From Carya illinoinensis (taxonomy: Eukaryota; Streptophyta; Magnoliopsida; Fagales; Juglandaceae): 64,000 bases of DNA. The notes below the pieces were generated by a model. That model saw nothing but the letters and a program-made list of their open reading frames with translations. It was not told where the DNA came from and did no database searches. Positions 57,330-64,000 of this stretch are shown here, piece by piece. The stretch is from positions 62,001 to 126,000 of the forward strand of contig NC_056758.1 of the NCBI RefSeq assembly GCF_018687715.1. Reading direction: 5' to 3'. Each line of letters begins with the position of its first letter. Position 1 is the stretch's first letter. Both the position numbers and the translations under genes were made by a program.

Positions 57330-58393
57330 ATATTCTGTAGAGTTAACAATAAAATCTCATCAAAGTCGAGGCACTACTAGAGACGTGATATTAGAAAAAT
57401 ATCGTAAAGTACTGGATAAAACTAAGGTTAACATTTCTGACGAACATATCAGAGGTAAAGTAAAATTAGTAGCTTGGTTTGCATTACATGTTGGTGTTCC
57501 TACATGAACTTATACCCTTTTCACTACGAGTTCATGGTTGAAAGTCCCCCAAGATGTGAAAAAGGTTATCAAGAAGCCTTGTTTGGTAATATTTAAAATT
57601 TCTTGATTTATAATATTATTTAATATGCATGCAAGATTTATAATATGCAAGTGATAATTTCTTTGTGTATATATTTTTTCAAGGACAATTTCGAATTAAA
57701 TTTTAGTCGGAAAGAGGAGTGTAGGATTGTTGATAAACTTATGTGTAGACTATTGATAAGCTTATGTGTAATGCATTCTACAAATGTAAGGCGAGGTGTC
57801 ATAAGCATTATAATAAGTTCAAGAATAAAGAAGAGACACACCAACATCCTTTTTAGGATGTCCGACCTCGATTGGAAAAACCTTTGTAACATGTTTGAAA
57901 ATCCATCATCCAAGGTAAATTAAATTAATTGTTTTACGTGTTCGATTTTATAAGTTTTACTTCCTAATATTTACAACTTTTTTGCAGGAGCGAAGTTTTA
58001 TAAACAAAACAAATAGATTGAGTTGAAGGTTCATCATCATGCAAGCTCAATATCTTTCCATCGCCTCTCTAAGAAATTGGTAATTTTTTTTATATTTTTT
58101 TATTGTATATAATTTTTTATTTGGATGTGTTGTAATGACTTAATATTTCAACAAATATGTAGCAAGATTCAGATATCAATTATAATCTTACAAAATTGTA
58201 TACTGCATCACATACTGATCATAATGGAGAGTGAACTCATCCCGATGCCTGTGAAAATTATGTAAAATTATTATATATTTTAATTAAACATATTTGAAAA
58301 TTTGTGCAAGCAGACATGGAGATATGCCTAAAACAGCAAGAACAACAACAAGAGGAGTTCGAGAAAGAGATGGAACTCCAAATGCAGATGTTT
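57330..58393 (+). pseudogene. CACTA transposase remnant (Transposase_24 type)
   Basis: Pieces read SRGTTRDVILEKYRKVLDKT, VKLVAWFALHVGVP, WLKVPQDVKKVI, then (57660-57920) NFELNFSRKEECRIVDKLMC and KKRHTNILFRMSDLDWKNLC, INKTNRLS, and a Gln/Glu-rich coiled segment ADMEICLKQQEQQQEEFEKE at 58310-58390. This order matches the plant En/Spm-type C-terminal transposase domain. Introns may separate the blocks. The frame is cut at 58394 by a gypsy LTR. Opposite strand to the remnant at 51350. Confidence 0.7.
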
Positions 58394-58745
58394 TGTGACG
58401 CCCCCAAATCCCCACACACAGACACGGAAAAATCGAGACGTCCGGATGATGAGAACACGGGTCACCACCCTATCGACGAGTGTCAAGTGTGTATAAAAAC
58501 AACAAATGTGCAAAGGAAAACGCAACGGATAACGAAAGTCATATAAATAAGTATCAGAATTTTTCTTAGTTTAATACAAAGCTGTTTAAAACATACATAA
58601 TAAAATATTACAAAACACAAATATTATTTCAAAAACAACTATAAAGCATAATTCCAACTCAGAACTCCAGCGGACCCGCATCCCCGGGCTCAGCCTCCTC
58701 CTCCTTCTCGAACTCTGCATCAAAATCTACGGAATCAAAAATGAT
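58394..58745 (-). repeat. Gypsy LTR A, outer part
   Basis: Begins (plus reading) TGTGACGCCCCCAAATCCCC, matches the first ~340 bases of the LTR at 20513 with more differences, and stops at ATGAT where LTR B is inserted. It continues at 60772. The LTR sits in the CACTA transposase remnant. Confidence 0.85.
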
Positions 58746-60766
58746 TGTGACACCCCCAAATCCCCACGCCCGAACACGGGGAAATCGAGACGTCCGGATG
58801 GTGATAACCCGGGTCACCATCCTATCGACGGGTGCCGAGTGTGTGCAAAGGCAACAAATGTGCACGAAAGAACACGCAGCGGATAACGAAAGTCATAACT
58901 AAGTACCAGAATTTTTTTCTTAACGTAATACAAGCTGTTTAAAACGTACATAGATAAAATATTACAAAACACAAATACAGTTTTAAAACCATAAAGAAAA
59001 GCATAACATCAGCAACCCGGCGGAGCCGCATCCTCGGGCTCAGCCTCCTCCTCCTTATCCTCATCTCCTGCACCAAAAGCTACGGAACCAAAAATGGTAC
59101 CGCAGGTAAGTAAAACCCAAACACTACCAGATAATAACACATATAGAACTCAAACAATATGCATGAACCATGCCCAATGCACAAAACCCAAAGACACAGT
59201 TTTCCACACACGCCAAAAATCACATTTTTTATCTGTATGCACCATGACCTCCCCTAGGGGTCATCCGCACACCCTGGCTCCAGTGCCACACCGCAGAGTA
59301 CCACCACGCATGTGACACCTACGAGCGATGCCCAGTTCCGTGCCCCGCACGTTCGTAGCCAAGCATCCTCTAGCCCTCACCAGCGAAGGGCCACGGAGTC
59401 GGTGCGTATAGCGATACTCGGTTCCGCACCCGGTGCGTTCGTAGCCAAGCAACCCCTAGCCCCCGCTCCCGTCGTCTAGCGACAACTCAGGGGACATCGC
59501 TCAGTTTATTCCGCTCCCGAGTGACCAGAGGAGCTTCACCGGGATAATACCCCATCCCGGCTTGGGGTCGTGATACACACGCACCCGTAAGACCACTTAC
59601 GCCAATACACAGGCTTTTCACACATAAACAAAAACACACATGCATGCACTATGAAATGCCATATCAATGCATAATAAAATAACCAACCAACATAAAACAA
59701 TTAAACAGACAACTCCGTCCTCCATCCATCCGACCCCCGAAACTCCTCGGACTCAGTCCGGAATCAACAACCAACAACAATAAATAAATTGTATGAGCGA
59801 TATATATTTAAATCTAAAAATAGGGTTTGGAAAATACTTACAGCGCTATACGATAATTTTAGAAAACAAGCGGCGTTGCAAACGGCGGCGGAAAAGCAAC
59901 GTCACAGTGAAAATTCACTGCGGCCGTGGGTTTGAAAAACCCACTTTTGAATGGGGACAAACTAGGACACGAAATTGATAGGGAATGGTCTAGGGATGGT
60001 TGTGAAGCTATTGGAAGTGATGAACGGCCGTGGGTGGCGGCGGAATTGCCGGAAAATGGCCAAAAACCCAAATCGGAAACTAAGCTCGTAGGAGCTGTTC
60101 CGGTGGTCGTTGGAGGCCGGAAATGGGTGGGTTAGGACGGCAAGGAGTCAGTGATGAAGTGGTGAAGAAGTGGTGGCCGGAGGTGGAGCGACGGCGGCGG
60201 ATCGGAGCAAAATTCGTGCGCCCTTCTTGGAGCTTTTCCGGCCAAACGGCCGGCCGGTTGGGGGTGGGCTTTGGAGGGGTGGTGCACCGGAGGGAGGGGA
60301 AGAGAATGGGACCGGTGGGGGGCCGAACGGTGGCCGGACGGCACTGGGTTGGGCTGAAGAAACGTCCGGCGTGAGGGAGAGGGAGGAGAGAGAGAGCTCG
60401 GGGGGGGACCGATCGGGGAGAGAGAAGAGAGAAAAAAGAAAAAGAAAAAAAAGAAAAAGAAAGAAAAAGAAAAGAAGAAGGAAAAAGAGAAAAAGGAAAA
60501 AGAAAAAGAAAGGAAAAAAGGAAAAAGAAGAGAAAAAGGAAAAGAGCTGCAAAAAGAAATGAGGTCCAATCCTCACTCCGGGAAAACAAAACAAACCGCC
60601 GAAAAGGGATTAAAAACCACAAAACAACTGAAAGAAATAAAACACAACATCAAATAAATTAAAAACAAATTTTAAAACGCACTTAAATTAAAATAAATAA
60701 CTAATATATTAATTAAAATAAAAACAACCATTTCAGCGAAAATACACTCAATAGCGGGTCATCACA
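58746..60766 (-). mobile_element. Solo LTR B nested in LTR A (2021 bp)
   Basis: A complete LTR of the same family as 20513-22673, from TGTGACACCCCCAAATCCCC to GCGGGTCATCACA, with no internal sequence attached. It is flanked by ATGAT (58741-58745) and ATGGT (60767-60771), a 5-bp duplication with one mismatch. Solo LTRs arise by recombination between the two LTRs of an element. Contains the same purine-rich tract (60370-60550). Confidence 0.85.
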
Positions 60767-60771
60767 ATGGT

Positions 60772-62579
60772 GCCCCAGATAAGTAAAATCTAAACACCAC
60801 TAGATAAAAACATAATAAACTCCACAATATGCAGGAAAGAATGCAAATGCTCACATCCCATAAAATCACATTTTTCCACGCACGCCAAAATCCCATTTGG
60901 CCCCAAAAACGTATTTCTCACCAACTCACGCCAAAAGTCTCATTTGGCTCAAAACATATCCTTTAAACATAAGCTCACCATTATCCCCGATAATGGCCCA
61001 AAAACCAGACCGTCAAAGCACTGTAGGCGAGAATTACAGGCGGGACTCTACCACCATCCCTACGCGAGCACCGTAGGTGAGAATTACAGGCGGGACTCTA
61101 CCACCATCCCTGCTCACCACCATCCCTACGCGAGCGCCGTAGGCGGGATTATACCACCGTCCCTGCTTACCACCATCCCTACACATGCTTCTGACTCAAA
61201 CCAGTCAGTCCAACCGTTCACATATATCATAAATCATTTCTCGCTTACAAGCCCAGCTTTCCTTTTTCAAACACATGTACATGCATGCAACTACACGAAA
61301 AACCCAGTTTTTCCTTTTTAAACATGAACATGTGTGCACTATACAAAGCAAACATCAAGGCACAAATATCTCAAAAAAATAACAACACCAATCAAACAAC
61401 TCCGTCCTCAATCCATCCGACCCCCGAACTCCTAGGATTCAGTCCGGAATCAACCAACCAGCAGTCAAATAATTATTGTAAGAGCAGAATATATTTAAAT
61501 CTAAAATTAGAGTTTGAAAAATACTTATAGTGCTATACGGTATTTTTTGAAAACTCGCAGCGTTGCAAAAGGCGAAGAAAAAGCAACGTAACAGTGTATT
61601 TTACACTGTGGCTGTGGGTAATAAATTACCCACTTTCGAACGGGGACAAACCAAGGCATGAAATTAACAGGGAATGGTCTTGAGATATTTATGAAACTAA
61701 GGGAAGTGAGTTTTGGCCGTGGGTGGTGGTGGAATTGGCGGTGGAAAGCCAAAAAGGGGCTGAACGGAGTTGAGCTCATGGGAGCTGCTCCAGCAACGGA
61801 TCGAGGCTGGAATTGGGTGGGTTAGGACGGAAAGAGGTGGGGGAAGAAGCTGTGAAGAGATGGTGGCCGGAGGTGGAACGACGTCGCCGAAAACGGTGAA
61901 AAACCGTGTGGCTTGGAGGAGCTCGTGATGGCTAACGGTGGCTCGGATAGAGGTGAAACTCGGTGGGGATGTTCACCGGTGAGAGGGGAAGAAAACTGGG
62001 TGGGTGGTGTAGGCCACGCCACCAGCGAGCGGCGGTTCTGGGCTGAGAAACCAATCGGCGACAGAGAGGAAAAACAGGGCTGGTGCCGTGACTTCCAGCT
62101 TTGCATGGCGGCTAACGGCTGGTTCGATAGCTTTGAAAATTGGTGGGATGATCTCTGGTGGGAGAGGATGAGAATGGTGGGGGTGGTGTACTACACAGTG
62201 GTCGGACGGCGGCACACTAGGCTGGTAAACAGGCGGCGACGGGAAGGGGAAATGGGCTACTGCGCACGGGGAGAGAGAGAACGGGGAAGAAAAAAAGAAG
62301 AAAAAGAAAGAAAGGAAAGAAAAGAAGAAAAAGAAAAGGAAAAAAGGAAAAAGAAAAAGAGAAAAGAAAAGAAATGAGGTCCAATCCTCACTCCGGAAAC
62401 CAAAAACAGATCCGCCAAAAACGATTTTAAAAATTGTAAAACGACTAAATAAATTAAACACAACGTCAAATAAATTAAAACCAATTTAAAATACAATAAT
62501 TTAAAATAAAAGAATCAATATATTAAGTAAATTAAAAACACTCATTCAGTGAAAATACACGTAAAAGCAGGTCATCACA
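60772..62579 (-). repeat. Gypsy LTR A, inner part
   Basis: Resumes LTR A after the nested LTR and ends GCAGGTCATCACA directly before a polypurine tract. It includes a tandem array (61017-61190) and a purine-rich tract (62265-62375). More diverged from the 20513 LTR than LTR B is. Confidence 0.8.
61017..61190 (-). repeat. Tandem repeat in LTR A
   Basis: Three imperfect units with GCACTGTAGGCGAGAATTAC, GGCGGGACTCTACCACCATC and CCCTACGCGAG words, about 50-65 bases each. Absent from LTR B and from the LTR at 20513. Confidence 0.8.
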
Positions 62580-64000
62580 TCCTCCCCCCTTAAAAACAAA
62601 TTTCGTCCTCGAAATTTACAAGATCAAACACTAGCGCCAAAAAGATACAGGATACAACTCTGAACATAATTGAGAAATACATATCATGGACAACTCCCAA
62701 CAAATCCAAAGTTTATTATCTCCACACCATAAATGACTAATATCAACGACGTCTCTGCTTTACCTTCCAAACTTTCATCTCATTCCAGCTTTGTTAATCT
62801 AATAGCCACTTCCAAAGTTAACCATCCATAAATCAAATTGCATGACCAAAAGATTAATCTTCCATTAAAACTTCGAATCACTACTAATTCCTCAAAATCA
62901 ACACAAAATTTAAACTTTTAAGAATCTCCAAAAATCATGCTTTCGCGCGCACTCTGATAACTCACCAAAATACATAAAGGCTATGTCCTCAAAAATTAAT
63001 ATCATGAAGTATAAGCTCAATCCACACCTAATCACAAGAAAATCTTTACCACCTTTCCATAGAAAATCATATACATCCAAAAAATCATAAATCTCCACTC
63101 ATTCCTCAGTTGGCCATCGCTGCCCTAAACAAAAACTAACATTCTGCAAAAATACATCCATTGATTGATGACGGAAACCAGTACTAATCAACCTCTAGGC
63201 CCCAATTTGAAAACATATAACATCATCCCAAAATACACATGTCTCTTCTAAAGATAAGGAACATCTCCAAAAGGCCCAAGTCCCTCCCGGCCAACCAACG
63301 AGAGCTCTTATAACTTCTATCCGATATCCCTTACTTCAAACTCATAACCTATATTATGAATAACATCTAATCTTGCAATAACTAACTCACTATAAACTAC
63401 CATTGACTTCACTTAGACATAATCGAAACGCTCTTAGTAACTCACCCACCTACTTGTACTCTCAAAAACTCTAGTTTTAGCACAACTAATTCCTTCAATA
63501 GTACTTCACAAATAAATCTCAAGACAGGCCATACTGTTTAAATCTTCAATCCATCAAAAACTATTAAACAATATTCAAGGATCCTACTACTTTATTACTT
63601 CATACATATGATTATGCTACCCACCTTTGATGCATAAGTTTCAACTTCCAAAATTTATTACTTCATACACCACATATGGTGACCTAACGATCTCTTTTCA
63701 AGTTAAATAACCATATCCCCAATTCTCTCAACTGGATACTTGATTTCCAAAGAAAAGTATAACCTCACCAATTTAAATTCCTATGACTTCAAGTCACAAT
63801 TACTTCTCAAGATAAACACAACAGTCGTTTCAAACCATCATCCCAAAGGTAACCCCGCTTCGACTGCACATTCCGTTCAACTTACCAAACAACTCAAAGC
63901 CAAAATCTCTTGAATTTAATGTTACCACACAAATTCCTCTTCAACTCCTACCAAGCCAAAAATAGATGAGACTAGGACCCGCACTCCCCGGAATCCATAC
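62580..64000 (-). mobile_element. Gypsy internal 3' region, non-coding
   Basis: On the minus strand a polypurine tract (AAGGGGGGAGGA at 62580-62591) and GAGGACGAAATTTG precede LTR A, so this is the internal 3' side of a gypsy element whose body lies to the right. The 1.4 kb visible has no recognisable pol frame; the pol tail seen at 22794 was looked for and not found. Either a long 3' untranslated region or a degraded one. Confidence 0.6.

Noticed and set aside
50635..58393. One complete CACTA element spanning the whole interval
   Set aside because: No right terminal repeat was found and the two coding remnants face opposite ways, so a single intact element is not supported.

Overview
The window reads as nuclear DNA of a flowering plant, probably a woody eudicot. 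It has a multi-exon gene with GT-AG introns, AT-rich intergenic DNA and many plant-type retroelements: Ty1/copia, Ty3/gypsy chromovirus, RNase H-bearing L1-type LINEs, a tRNA-derived SINE, CACTA elements and MITEs. There are no bacterial operons and no CRISPR array. The species cannot be fixed from the sequence alone; a Fagales-like rosid is only an impression from the SINE and LTR style.

Left third (about 1-19000, minus strand): one recognisable host gene, a PIN-LIKES (PILS) auxin-transport-facilitator family member. Seven coding exons can be joined in frame from the ATG at 18569 to 3404, giving about 283 codons. The last ~130 residues should lie beyond the left edge. Its introns are swollen by transposons: a decayed copia element (6140-10731) between exons 5 and 6; a gypsy gag fragment and a 5'-truncated LINE (12270-15690) between exons 4 and 5; a short CACTA-type MITE (17320-17449) between exons 3 and 4; and another copia relic (1243-2660) downstream of exon 7. 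A 23-codon upstream ORF appears to be split across a 5'-UTR intron.

Middle (about 20000-27000): a 3184-bp insertion (20513-23696) made of a full gypsy LTR, the last codons of a chromovirus pol, and an inverted copy of the last 852 bp of the same LTR. Both outer ends are the same LTR terminus, and the unit is flanked by a perfect 5-bp duplication (ATCTT), so it seems to have integrated as a palindromic cDNA. A separate direct repeat of about 280 bp flanks this block. To the right is an older foldback (25738-26613) with a nested MITE.

27000-45200: three LINEs in alternating orientation. LINE-1 is minus (27250-31600). LINE-2 is plus (32949-38547), complete, with a perfect 12-bp target-site duplication. 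LINE-3 is minus (39968-45185), with almost intact endonuclease and reverse transcriptase reading frames. Between LINE-2 and LINE-3 sits a promoter-like block (site II motif, TATA, telo-boxes, CT microsatellite, splice signals), probably the first exons of a housekeeping gene.

45200-64000: a copia RT fragment; a CACTA-derived region with subterminal repeats, a SINE and a fourth LINE carrying a 13-bp target-site duplication; a second CACTA transposase remnant (Transposase_24 type); and, inserted in it, a gypsy 3' LTR that itself contains a complete nested solo LTR of the same family. No intact autonomous transposon was found. The only host gene with a well-supported, uninterrupted reading frame is the PILS gene.
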